In this document: positions 33,201 to 58,593 of the stretch, in pieces
How the letters are laid out: the number at the start of each line of letters is the position of its first letter
Position numbering within the stretch: position 1 is the stretch's first letter
NCBI GenBank assembly: GCA_964017155.1
Contig: OZ024857.1
Location: 39,550,641-39,614,640, forward strand
DNA: 64,000 nt
Source: Oasisia sp. SBJ-2009
Lineage: Eukaryota > Annelida > Polychaeta > Sabellida > Siboglinidae
Direction: 5' to 3'
Made by a program: the position numbers and the translations under genes
The notes under the pieces: model-generated
The model's input: only the letters and a program-made list of their open reading frames with translations
What the model was told of the DNA's origin: nothing
The model's database searches: none

Positions 33201-35445
33201 ACTGAAACTGTCTGCAGATGTATCTAGATATAATGACAGTGATATATTAAAATATGCTATGTGACATATTATCAGCATATTTCTACATATTAAACTCACT
33301 GATACCAGATATAATTCTGCTGTATTTGTTTTACAGAAACTATATTGCTGGGAGTATCAGCAGCATTGAACGTCATCCTTCTTGTGGTGATAGTTGTTGG
33401 CGTATTCATACACAAAAACAGGTCAGTCGCCATGTCATATTGTACATACAGGTGTACATTACAAACATTCCTCAGCAAACTCTTATAGTTTCATTTAAAT
33501 TTTAGACCTAAATCAAGAAACTGCTGTGATGTGGAATATTTTTTTACTGTATTAGTCAAACAAGGAAGTGAAGCTAACATTGTTATAAATTATTGCGTAT
33601 TTTCCCATCAGTCACAAACATGTTAAATTGTTCTCATCTGAGCAGGCAACCAGTCATTTCATATATCTTTTGTTTAGCCATATCATACAAGATACTTGGA
33701 CACATTTCCTATTATCATTAAATGTCACACAGAGTTCAATGAGAGAAAATGCTGTATTTCACCACCACTATATTTAGACTATTTCTAATACAAACTACTA
33801 CTGTAATTGTTTTGATATCCACGTTTCAAGTCTGTCTAAAAACCCAGATACACCATCCGACAATGTCGTACGACAATGCAGTGCTCATGTCTGATGTTTA
33901 TTAGCTATATCGGATGACCTTGTATTGTCACATGTTCTGACAGTGTGAGACGGAAGCGCGACTATGTGTGATGGTCCCTAAGCACAAACCACTGTTTTCA
34001 AGAACTCCATTGCTGTAAATGGCGCACATATATGGAAAGAACTAGACCCAATAATAAGAAACTTGAACTCTCTCTCTGCTTTTAAAACGACGTATCATGT
34101 TTTTAACTAGAAAACAGTGACGCACGATTCAATGAACACTTTTACTAAATGTTTTATTGTATGTATATATATATATATATACTGTATATATATACATATA
34201 TATATATATAATGCTATTTATCTTGTTTTAAAATGTACATCTATTTATTATTATTTTTATTGAAATCTTCTTTTTATTTATTCAGTATATCTATTTTTTA
34301 ATATTATTCAATTTTTGCAATGTATAAGGTAGTCGATCAAATTGCTTAGTGCATGTATATTATGTTTTACAATACACTTGCGTTAGTAATCATGACCTTT
34401 AGGGAGATCAAATGATTATTATGGTCACTCTTTCGCTGAGGTGGGAGTTTGTCAGTGTGATGCGCTTTTCATTGGCTATCAGATCCCCGTGTTGGATAAG
34501 AATAGCGCATGTTGGATCACCATCAGACACCAGAGAGTGTTTGGAGGTGATGTAAACAGGTACACATTGCCATAGCAATACAGCCGATGGGTCTCTGCCA
34601 TACGGCATTGTCTGACAGTGTATCTGGGCCTTAAGACTGTCAGGAATAAATCAGCTCGCAGGTTATAATAATAATTTTTTTTGATAAAGCGCCGTATATC
34701 CGGAAACATTTCCATTCATAAATTCATTATAAAATACCCTACAAGTAAGCTTATGCACTGCCCCATTTCTGCTTTCAGAATGAAAAGGAAAAACAACACG
34801 AAGGACAACCAGGACAAGTATTACTACACACACAACATGCCAGGTGGGGGAAAACCGGAGACTCCAACAACATACGATGCCATCGAGGGATCACAGGGTG
34901 CCACTGAGGCATCCCAGCCTCACAGACAGCCAAGTACGACTGATGCTACTGCAGATGTTGATTATGAGCCTGTTGAGCCCCCTCAGGACAAACACACGTC
35001 AGTGGACAATGGTCAAGTCAGTGACCAATACCTGAGTGTTATCAGTGAGCCTGCCGGTACTATCTATCAAAATGTTGCCATTACAGCCCCGGAAGCAGGC
35101 AGCTCAAGTCAGCAAAGTACACCAAGGCCGAAGCCAAAACCGCGGCTAACGAAGGAACCGTCGACTGATTCCTACACTGAAATGTACAGCTACACACCCA
35201 TGAGTGCATCACGTAATCAGGTTGGAGCCACTGACAGCCTTGCACTAGATGAAACGGTACCACCCCCTCCAGAAGAGGAGATAAATAACAAAGTGGGCAA
35301 CCACCACTATTACAACCAGGACGCCTTCTCAAAGTCTACATCGAAACAACACGACCAGAAAAAATCTAGCCCTGAGACTCCATCTAGAGAAACCGATGAG
35401 AACTTGTATTGCAATCAGTCGGCATTCATTCGTGGGAAACGTTAA
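30291..35445 (+). CDS. Receptor gene D: Thr-rich ectodomain, TM, tyrosine-motif tail
   Basis: Spliced gene with four exons: 30291-30345, 32368-32643, 33337-33421, 34779-35445. They total 1083 nt, giving 360 aa and a TAA stop. Exon 1 is a signal peptide (L-F-L-F-L-L-T-L). Exon 2 is a 92-residue Ala/Pro then Thr/Lys-rich mucin-like stalk. Exon 3 is a TM helix (about 112-135). Exon 4 is a 222-residue tail. Phases 1,1,2 match the other three genes. No lectin exon was found in the 2.0-kb first intron. Intron 3 contains a TIR transposon relic, and a 161-bp duplication flanks the stalk exon. Tail motif Y-D-A-I links it to gene B; Y-Y-N links it to A and C. Predicted mucin-like signalling receptor or co-receptor; ligand unknown. 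Confidence 0.83.
32019..32179. repeat. 161-bp direct duplication, copy 1
   Basis: Matches 33476-33636 at the same length with about six differences by eye. Lies 188 bp before the gene D stalk exon. Confidence 0.9.
32368..32643 (+). CDS. Gene D exon 2: mucin-like stalk
   Basis: A 276-nt symmetric phase 1-1 exon with acceptor acttgcag and donor a|gtaagt. It begins with Ala-Pro repeats, then Thr/Lys runs, then an acidic juxtamembrane segment. The antisense Val-rich 144-codon frame is a shadow. Confidence 0.82.
33337..33421 (+). CDS. Gene D exon 3: transmembrane segment
   Basis: An 85-nt exon (phase 1 in, phase 2 out) with acceptor ttttacag and donor ag|gtcagt. It encodes T-I-L-L-G-V-S-A-A-L-N-V-I-L-L then V-V-I-V-V-G-V-F-I, followed by H-K-N-R. 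Confidence 0.85.
33476..33636. repeat. 161-bp direct duplication, copy 2
   Basis: Second copy of 32019-32179, starting 55 bp after the TM exon donor of gene D. Together the copies bracket the stalk and TM exons. Confidence 0.9.
33843..34628. mobile_element. DNA-transposon relic with ~33-bp imperfect terminal inverted repeats
   Basis: The left end cccagatacaccatccgaca continues with atgtcgta. The right end, read on the minus strand, begins cccagatacactgtcagaca and continues atgccgta, so the ends are inverted repeats with a few mismatches. No transposase frame lies inside the 786 bp, so it is non-autonomous. It sits in gene D intron 3. Superfamily not determined; flanks taa/tta hint at a 3-bp target site. 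Confidence 0.65.
34779..35445 (+). CDS. Gene D exon 4: cytoplasmic tail with YDAI, YxN and YxxM motifs
   Basis: Acceptor gctttcag, phase 2. Tyrosine motifs: T-T-Y-D-A-I (Y171, ITIM-like with Thr at -2), V-D-Y-E-P-V (Y201, ITIM match), D-Q-Y-L-S-V (Y223), T-I-Y-Q-N-V (Y235, Y-x-N), Y-T-E-M and Y-T-P-M (Y271 and Y277, Y-x-x-M as bound by PI3K p85), H-H-Y-Y-N-Q-D-A-F (Y316/317) and N-L-Y-C-N-Q-S-A-F (Y349). The last two are repeated modules sharing Y-x-N-Q-x-A-F. A Pro/Lys-rich stretch (R-P-K-P-K-P-R) and a P-P-P-P run may bind SH3 domains. Confidence 0.87.
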
Positions 35446-37227
35446 ATGTTGATGAAATGAGAACATAACTGTACAAAACAAACAGCGTCTACATAAAGAT
35501 AATATCTATGCTTAGTTTCTTCTTATGTGACTTATATACTTTGTAAAAAATGTTCATCTCTGTTGGGAGAACTGGAAAAGACGAACAAGTATTCGCATGT
35601 GATATGTCCACATCTGTATGTGCTAATTTTTATACTGCTACCAGCCTTCGCTGTGTCACCAAAATGCTGGTATAGTCCATTTCTGTTGGCTGATTTAGGA
35701 CATGATGTGCCTTTACTTGATAAATCTCCTACTGTCATATGCACACAAACTCTCAAACCAGTTGTCATGGTAACAACTGAATATGACTCGTCATATTTTA
35801 TTATTATGTTAATATGCACTTTGAGCTTAATAGCATGCTAATTTATGTAAATATGCAGCAGTTAGTAAGTCAATTACTTTTTATCATTCATTGAAATACA
35901 GGTATAAGATACCAAATATTGACAAGTAAAATGTAACAATGAGTGTATAATACTCATACTTGCTGGAGCATATAGTAATTATGTAACTAGAAATTATACA
36001 TTGGCCAAAATAAAACATTACAATAGATGTGTTAGTCTAATCATATATAATCATGTTTGACCCAGAATTACTGTTCCCATGTGCAATCAGGCAAAACATT
36101 GTTCATCAACTTAAAAGTAGATTTGCTAATAGGTTCCCAGACCAGAGTGAACCTGTGGTTGGTGTGGCTACAGCCCACCTGTATTATTATCACTGCACAG
36201 CTTAGCCAGGTAATGCTTAGTATGACAAGCAAACAGTAGTAATTTATTAATGAATTGTTGGTTGTCCAATAATTATTTTGCCGTTTCTGATCACACCGGG
36301 CAGGCTGGATCAACCTGAGTGGTCAACTCCCTTGGTTGTGTTATCTTGGCAAATTTAGTTCTGTGTTTGATGTACTAGACATTTACATATGTATCGCTGG
36401 ACCCTACGCAGTGGATGCTTGTAAATGTGCAACCTAAAGTATCATTCTGTCTTGGGTAGACATGGGTAGCTTCATCTGTATCATTATCTCTGCCAAAGTA
36501 TTATGTTTAGTCTATCACCAAATACTGCCTAGTAATTATATGTATCTAACAATAAACCAGACAATGACTTGTGGTGCCGACGAGAACAATAAAGTTGTAT
36601 TATATACTATTCATCACAAAGTCCAATTTATGTTTATGTCAACTGATTCCATGTATGTTTTATTGTGATGTGCGTACATGCCTATGAATGGGCTGGTCCC
36701 AAATACGACACTCTATAAATGCTTGTAATAATAATAATAAACTACCGGGTGGTAAGTACTTCTGGAACTCAGAATCTGTCAACTTAATAGAAATAAAGGG
36801 ATAGTAATAAAGAGATGTTCACTTCCAATGAACTTTATAAGAAGTAAATACAATCACAACCAATCAAACAAGCTGTCCAAAAACATTCTGTCACAAACCC
36901 TAATCTTGGTTGTATGCTAAAAATACGAATAATACAGAGTACTGCACTGGTAACAAAAAGGCAAAATGATAATGTTTCCACTTACTAAAGTAAAAAACAT
37001 GCATGACTCAAAATGGCCGTGAAGTGCAGGTTGTGTTAATGACCTGACTGAAACAAGTCAAAAGTCAACTGAAAAAGAACACATATCAGACAGAAACAAG
37101 TCACCTGTGCACATATTTGTGTTGTTTTAAGAAAAACCTGTAAAAATGAACATACAAGCTACAACATCAACAGTGAAACAGGAGGGGCGCTGTAACATTG
37201 GGGTGTGGGATATAACAGGCCACCCAC
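35446..37227. other. Region between gene D and the last visible NAT10 exon
   Basis: Contains the 3' flank of gene D, with AATAAA candidates at 36009-36014 and 36551-36556. I looked on the minus strand for the missing NAT10 exons (acetyl-CoA motif and C-terminal domain) and found none. No other coding signal. Confidence 0.6.
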
Positions 37228-51812
<14,585 letters not shown>

Positions 51813-52659
51813 ATTTTCCGTTCTGCTAGATCACCTGAAAATTCAGATCAAAAATGTACTGCAAACAAAACTTATTGTACCTAGAATGCTGGAATGAACT
51901 AAAAATATCATATCCAAATACAAAGCTGAACTTCTCCGCACCTGTATATTTGTCTATGTTAACGATATTAAAATGTTGACAATGTAATCGGTTAAGTCAA
52001 AAACAATACAATATACTTCTATGAGAATCACAGAGTCATAATATGTGCAACACAGCCTACACAGTCTACTTTAACCATATGGCTCAATACTGCATAGTGC
52101 CTATACTATATACTATAATGTTTTATTCAGTACATGACAGTATTGGTTTTACATTGTTGTGCTGACATGCGTTCTGTCATTTTTCTTCTGATTTAGTGTA
52201 ACAAAAACGGTGCTCCTGCCTGTACATCATGTACACACAAAATGCAATAGTACATGTGGATGTAACAGCGCTATTACACTGTAGATCAGACCCAACAGTA
52301 CTGTGTGGCAGTGTGCGCTGTGTGCAGTTTGTCAATAGTAAATAGTGGCTTACTGTATAAATGGTATTGAATACATATTCAACTGAATATACATACCACT
52401 TTGAAAATGGCTATGATCATTACCAACATGATTATATCTGCATTAATTTTGTAAGATTTACATAAACTATTGCATACATTTGTAATAATTCACCTTTATT
52501 AGCAAAATAAGTAACTTATTAATGCAGCCGGGCACTTGCATAGAATTTGCACCCACCTCAATTGTATAGTTATAACTGTATCTTTGCCAATATTTGATAC
52601 TTCACTTTATAATTTAATCATTCAACATCATGTCATGCATATTTGTGTTTTATATACAG
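51813..52659. other. 5' flank of NAT10
   Basis: Upstream of the NAT10 start codon. An AG at about 51820 just before the ATG could be the acceptor of a 5'UTR exon. AT-rich, no recognised promoter element and no other coding signal until 52660. Confidence 0.45.
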
Positions 52660-52848
52660 TGCGTTTTAATGGACTTTTGCAGTTTAAAAGACGGTGTGGT
52701 CAGCATTTGTTATCACTCATTCCATGTGCATGGCATAGCAACATATGGCCGCTGTTCCTGTGGCTGGCACAAATTGGGGCCAAATCAGAGCGTTATTTGG
52801 GTCTCAAAATGCAATATTTGTAAAGTAAAGGATTACGATTCGAGTTAA
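52660..52848 (+). CDS. Possible orphan Cys/Trp-rich exon cut by the CR1 insertion
   Basis: After a good acceptor (tttatatacag) an open frame of 62 codons looks protein-like. It has eight cysteines and two tryptophans, including G-R-C-S-C-G-W-H-K-L-G-P and V-S-K-C-N-I-C-K, a C-x-C ... C-x-x-C pattern that could bind zinc. The stop TAA (52846-52848) lies in the first bases of the CR1 3' tail, so the original frame may have continued. I recognise no family. It could be a chance frame; its other exons are not visible. Confidence 0.3.
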   Translation, partial: CVLMDFCSLKDGVVSICYHSFHVHGIATYGRCSCGWHKLGPNQSVIWVSKCNICKVKDYDSS

Positions 52849-52941
52849 CAAGATTTAACAAGATTGCCACCTAGAGAATCAACTCTAGATGGCAGGTGGA
52901 CAAGGAAGCCGTTTGGCTTATCGAGAGTCCAACCTATCTAT

Positions 52942-55900
52942 CTAAGTATACCCTGCCCGTCTTAGGTATATGTCAATTTTATTTTTAAACATATTAACAC
53001 TTCTAGCACCTACACAATCAGCTGATAATTTGTTCCATTCGTTTACTATTCTTTGGGAAAATGAAAATTTTCTAATATCTAGTCTACACTGCTTCTTTGC
53101 TAATGCAACTCCATGTCCTCTAGTCCTTCTCTCTTCCTTGACCGTGAAAAAAATATTTCTGTCAATATTTTCATACCCATTCAATATTTTAAAAACCTCA
53201 ATCTGATCTCCTCTCAATCTTCTGGTTTCTAGTGTTGTTAGACCACATTCTTTTAGACGCATTTCATAACTAATATTCCTGAGTTTTGGTATCATTTTTG
53301 TTGCTCTCCTTTGTACTCTTTCTAGCATATCAATATCCTTCTTGCGATATGGCCTCCATGCTTGTATACAATATTCTAAATGAGGCCTAACTATTGTTTT
53401 ATAAAGCGGTATTATTAGTTCTTTTTCTTTGTATACTATATTTCGCCTAATTAATCCAAGAATTTGGTTTGCCTTCGCTGCTGCAATTCCACACTGCTCT
53501 GATACCTTCATGTCAGCACTAATGGTTAAACCTAAGTCCTTTTCCTTTACAGTAGTATTTAGTACAGTACCACCCATTGTATATTGTGCATTTTCATTCC
53601 CATGTCCTGTGTGGAGGCACTTACACTTTCCAAAGTTAAACAGCATTTGCCATTTCTCAGACCATTCTATCAACTTATTTAGATCATCTTGTAAATGCTG
53701 TCTATCTGCATCGCTTTTTATTTTCCTAAACACTTTTGTGTCGTCCGCAAACTTCAACACCTTGCTTGTTATGTCATCATCCAAATCATTGATATATATT
53801 AAGAATAAAATAGGTCCCAATACTGATCCTTGCGGTACTCCACTCAAAACAGATTTCCAATTTGAAACCTCCCCATCAACTACTACTCTTTGTCTTCTAT
53901 CAATAAGCCATTTTTCTATCCAGTTAATCATACTATTTCCTATGCCATGGGCCTTTAGTTTAAGTAGTAATCTTTGGTGTGGCACTTTGTCAAAGGCTTT
54001 TTTAAAATCCAAGTAGATTATATCTACTGGTGATCCCTCATCTACCCACTTTGTGACATCTTCCAAAAAACATAACATATTTGTTAAGCATGACCTCGCT
54101 TTTAAAAACCCATGTTGAGATGTGTTTATCAATTTATTTTTAACAAGAAAATCAACCAAGTGATCTTTAATTAGTCTTTCTAATAGTTTACAAATCACCG
54201 ATGTTAAACTCACTGGTCTATAGTTCTCTGACTTGCTTCTTGATCCTTTTTTAAATAATGGTATGATGTTTGCTTCTTTCCATTCTACCGGAACCACTCC
54301 TTCCTCTAATGCCAAATTGAACACTGTTGCAAGTGGTATGCTAATTTGTTCTACAATTTCCAGTAGTAATTTGGGAGGAATCCCATCCACTCCTGGTGAT
54401 TTATTATCCTTCATATCTCTTATTTTCATAGCTACCATTTTTGGGGTTACAGTTAGTTGTCCTAAATAGTCACACTCTCTCCCTTCGAACTTAGTCTCTA
54501 GTACTGGTAATGTACTAATATCTTCCCTGGTAAACACCGAACTAAAGTATTCATTTAGGTTTTCTGCCATTAAGAATCCCTCCGTTATTATGTTTCCATC
54601 ACTACCTTCTAGTGGCCCGACCTTATCTTGAACTTTCTGTTTACTTCGAACATACGCATAAAAACTCTTGCTGTCATGTTTTATGTTGAAAGCTATTTTT
54701 TGTTCATAGCTTCTCTTCGAATTTCTAATTTCAGCTGTAGCTTGATTAAGTGCTTCTTTATAAATGGCATAGTCTTCTTCACTTCCAGTATGTCTATATG
54801 TCTTCCACATCATTTGCTTGTACTTGATTTTTCTAATGGCTTCCTTCGATAAGTGTTTCTTCTTTGACCTTTTCCCTTGTTTTTTCAAGGGGACAAATTT
54901 GTCAACGACGCAGTCAATTTCCCTCTTTAAGATATTCCAGCATTCTGTTGCTGTCTTATTCTTCAGTGTGTTATTCCAGTCTATCTTCGCTAAATATTCC
55001 CTCATGTCCTTATATCTTCCTTTGTGAAAATTTTTCCTGTACCGTATTTTTCTGTTCCGTTCTCCTTTTACTTTGATGATAAAATGTATCTGGTTATGAT
55101 CACTACATCCCAGTGGCTCACATATATTGACATTATCAACAAATTCCTTCTGTGAGCTCAAAACTATGTCCAACACGTTCTTGTCCCTGGTTGGTTCTAA
55201 CACATGTTGAAAAAGGAAACTATCTTGTACTAAATTTAAAAACTCTTGATCCTCTCTCCCAGGACTCTGTAGAGATGTCCACTTTATATGCCCATGGTTA
55301 AAATCCCCCATAATAATACAGTCCCGTTTACTCACTTCTTTTATAGCGTTGTGCATTTTTTCATTCTCTTCTATGCTTATGTTTGGACTACGATAAACTA
55401 ACCCAACAGTTAATGTTGAGTTTCCTGTAACTATGTTACACCAGACAGCTTCACATTCTGCTTCTTTTTCTAATTTTATTTCATAAGCCTGGATGGATTC
55501 TTTAATATATAAAATAACTCCGCCTCCCCTTCTTCCTAATCTATCTTTCCTAAACATTACATATCCTGTCATTCCTAATTCGGCATCTGATATATCGGGG
55601 GTGGCCCAAGATTCAGTTATACCTATTATGTGAGGGTCAATATCTTCTACCATAATGTTTAGTTCATTTCTTTTGTTTACTATGCTCCTTGCATTTAAAC
55701 AAACACATTTATAACCAAATTTCGTAGGGCTTTCCAGGCTGTTTTTTGCTGATTTCTTTTTGCTGTCTTTAGCTATGCCTCTAGTATTTGGCTTCTCTGT
55801 GTATCCCCCCTGCGAAACTAGTTTAAAAAATTGCAACCTGTTCCTCTGTCCATAGATTGAAGCAGGTTCTCGGAGAACACTGCTGCGCCCTTTCCGCTTA

Positions 55901-55953
55901 GATGGAGGCCATCTCTCACGTACATATCTTCCTTCCCAACAAAGTATCCCCAC
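52942..55953 (-). CDS. CR1 ORF2: endonuclease and reverse transcriptase
   Basis: Open frame of 1003 codons with no ATG before about codon 101, which is inside the endonuclease domain. The frame upstream of that overlaps ORF1 by 136 nt and is in its -1 frame. Order of motifs: APE-type endonuclease L-N-A-R-S-I, I-T-E-S-W, G-R-R-G-G-G-V, M-G-D-F-N, S-D-H-N-Q-I (codons about 83-290); reverse transcriptase N-Y-R-P-V-S-L-T-S, Y-L-D-F-K-K-A-F-D, G-V-P-Q-G-S-V-L-G-P (about 706) and F-A-D-D-T-K (about 735). All catalytic signatures look intact. It nicks target DNA and copies element RNA in place. Expression is probably by frameshift from ORF1. Confidence 0.95.
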   Translation of the reverse strand: MGILCWEGRYVRERWPPSKRKGRSSVLREPASIYGQRNRLQFFKLVSQGGYTEKPNTRGIAKDSKKKSAKNSLESPTKFGYKCVCLNARSIVNKRNELNIMVEDIDPHIIGITESWATPDISDAELGMTGYVMFRKDRLGRRGGGVILYIKESIQAYEIKLEKEAECEAVWCNIVTGNSTLTVGLVYRSPNISIEENEKMHNAIKEVSKRDCIIMGDFNHGHIKWTSLQSPGREDQEFLNLVQDSFLFQHVLEPTRDKNVLDIVLSSQKEFVDNVNICEPLGCSDHNQIHFIIKVKGERNRKIRYRKNFHKGRYKDMREYLAKIDWNNTLKNKTATECWNILKREIDCVVDKFVPLKKQGKRSKKKHLSKEAIRKIKYKQMMWKTYRHTGSEEDYAIYKEALNQATAEIRNSKRSYEQKIAFNIKHDSKSFYAYVRSKQKVQDKVGPLEGSDGNIITEGFLMAENLNEYFSSVFTREDISTLPVLETKFEGRECDYLGQLTVTPKMVAMKIRDMKDNKSPGVDGIPPKLLLEIVEQISIPLATVFNLALEEGVVPVEWKEANIIPLFKKGSRSKSENYRPVSLTSVICKLLERLIKDHLVDFLVKNKLINTSQHGFLKARSCLTNMLCFLEDVTKWVDEGSPVDIIYLDFKKAFDKVPHQRLLLKLKAHGIGNSMINWIEKWLIDRRQRVVVDGEVSNWKSVLSGVPQGSVLGPILFLIYINDLDDDITSKVLKFADDTKVFRKIKSDADRQHLQDDLNKLIEWSEKWQMLFNFGKCKCLHTGHGNENAQYTMGGTVLNTTVKEKDLGLTISADMKVSEQCGIAAAKANQILGLIRRNIVYKEKELIIPLYKTIVRPHLEYCIQAWRPYRKKDIDMLERVQRRATKMIPKLRNISYEMRLKECGLTTLETRRLRGDQIEVFKILNGYENIDRNIFFTVKEERRTRGHGVALAKKQCRLDIRKFSFSQRIVNEWNKLSADCVGARSVNMFKNKIDIYLRRAGYT

Positions 55954-56888
55954 AAATCTACAAATCCAACTCCTTCTCCTTCACACATCTGCTCCACCAG
56001 AGCATTGATTGCCATCCTCTTACAGTTTCTATAGGTTGCTCCCCTTCCTCCGATTACTGGCAAGATTCCTGAGATAATGATCTGTTCAACTCTTGTCTTC
56101 TTCAGTTTCCCTACCAACTGTCTGTATCTTTGCACTATTCTAGTTGTCCCCTCCCTGTCTGCATTGTTCGTCCCTACATGTACTAATATCGATCCTCCCT
56201 GGCCATGCCCCAACACGTTCTCTACCCTATCTGTCACATGCTCAATCCGAGCGCCCGGAAGACAAACAACAACATCTTCTCCTTTGTTTAACGTCTTGTC
56301 CGTCTTTCGCAAAATTGAGTCGCCCATAAAAACCCTTTCTGTTCTCAATGCACCCTCGATCACTGCTTCAGAGTAGCTCCTCCGTTTTGCATCTCCCTGG
56401 TTGCTGACTTCCCCCCCTGCCGCTTTCTCTGTTCCTCTCTTTCCTGTCTCTTTTCTTCCTGACATCTTCCTTGTTATTGACTTCCGTTTGGTCATATCTA
56501 CTCTCAGTTCCTTTCTTCCCTTCGTCTTTCCTCCTGTCGCATCTACTTCTATCATCTCCTGTCCCCTTGTCCCTCCCTCCTTCTCTACTGTCACTTTCTC
56601 CACTGTCTCCTTCATGCATGGCATGTTTTCTGTTGTTCTTTCTCCATTTGTTTTCCTTGCTATCATCCTCCCTCCTCTCTCCATCTCCTTCACAAGATCC
56701 GTTAGCTTAGCTAGCTCTGCCGTCAGACAGTCCACTTTCCAACACCCTAAACATTGGAAAGTAAACCCTTCTTTCGTTGTCTCTGACCAAGACTTTCCGC
56801 ACCCCGATAAGGCAAAATCCACCAAGCTGTGGCAGTGATCACACAGCAAGTGCCTCCTTGCCTTCACTTGCCGCTTGGAAGGTGCCAT
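55818..56888 (-). CDS. CR1 ORF1: zinc-finger-like and SGNH-hydrolase (esterase) protein
   Basis: The first ATG of the frame at 56888 gives M-A-P-S-K-R-Q and 356 aa; a longer frame to 56903 starts with TTG. The N-terminus has C-D-H-C and C-L-G-C pairs (PHD-like). A Lys/Arg/Glu-rich middle follows, then an SGNH/GDSL-like domain: block I F-M-G-D-S-I, block III H-V-G-T-N-N and block V D-G-L-H-L-S, so the Ser-Asp-His catalytic residues appear present. Such ORF1 proteins bind element RNA; the esterase role is unclear in the family. It ends ...N-F-L-N-TAG, where the last codons form a -1 slippery heptamer. Confidence 0.92.
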   Translation of the reverse strand: MAPSKRQVKARRHLLCDHCHSLVDFALSGCGKSWSETTKEGFTFQCLGCWKVDCLTAELAKLTDLVKEMERGGRMIARKTNGERTTENMPCMKETVEKVTVEKEGGTRGQEMIEVDATGGKTKGRKELRVDMTKRKSITRKMSGRKETGKRGTEKAAGGEVSNQGDAKRRSYSEAVIEGALRTERVFMGDSILRKTDKTLNKGEDVVVCLPGARIEHVTDRVENVLGHGQGGSILVHVGTNNADREGTTRIVQRYRQLVGKLKKTRVEQIIISGILPVIGGRGATYRNCKRMAINALVEQMCEGEGVGFVDLWGYFVGKEDMYVRDGLHLSGKGAAVFSENLLQSMDRGTGCNFLN

Positions 56889-57069
56889 AATACGATTGAT
56901 CAAATCAACTTCGTTTATACCAACTTAGTCTTTAGAAAGACTGTTTGTTTATTGTGTACAGCAACTGCAGCACACTACGTGTTATAAACAACTTACTTCC
57001 TATGCTACCATGAACAATAATTTTATTCTGTACTGGTACCGTTCCCTAGCGGATACTTTGGACACTACC

Positions 57070-57480
57070 TATATAAACAGACTAGGGCTTTCTGCTAAAA
57101 CACTTGCTTATTTTTAATAACAATGGCACCGAATCAAAGAATTATCCTATGTATGCAGCTGTTTTGCTTACCACTTTATCTGTTATATATCATATCAATT
57201 TATCAGATTTGCTAAATTTTGTTTACAATCTTGTTGAAAGCTAGATTACCCTATTTCACCCACTATAAATAATAGTCTGCACAAACTAAGGATTCCTACT
57301 AAAAAGCTTGTTTATTTTTAATAACAATGATACCTATTCAGAGTGTTACCTTACACATATAGTTGTTACGCTTATTGCTTTGTCTCTTATATACGATATC
57401 AAATAAACAGATTTTGCTCAGTCTTGTTTACAATTTGTCGAAGGCTAGATTACCCTATTATCACCCACGTATACTAATTT
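57070..57480 (-). repeat. Two ~200-bp tandem monomers in the CR1 5' region
   Basis: Two diverged copies share cttgtttatttttaataaca-like, tttgtttacaat and gctagattaccctatt blocks in the same order, with the beginning of a third after about 57465. They lie directly upstream of ORF1 on the element strand. Confidence 0.7.

Positions 57481-58593
<1,113 letters not shown>

Larger units (their letters stand above)
52845..57480 (-). mobile_element. Apparently complete CR1-like non-LTR retrotransposon
   Basis: About 4.6 kb on the minus strand: 5' region with ~200-bp tandem monomers (57070-57480), ORF1 (56888-55818), ORF2 ending at 52942, a short 3'UTR and two copies of a 10-bp tail unit (aatcttgtta) ending at 52845. 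Both frames lack internal stops. The tandem tail repeat and the PHD-like plus SGNH-hydrolase ORF1 are typical of the CR1 group. The 5' limit is approximate. With the copy at 4427-5915 it indicates recent or current activity. Confidence 0.9.
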
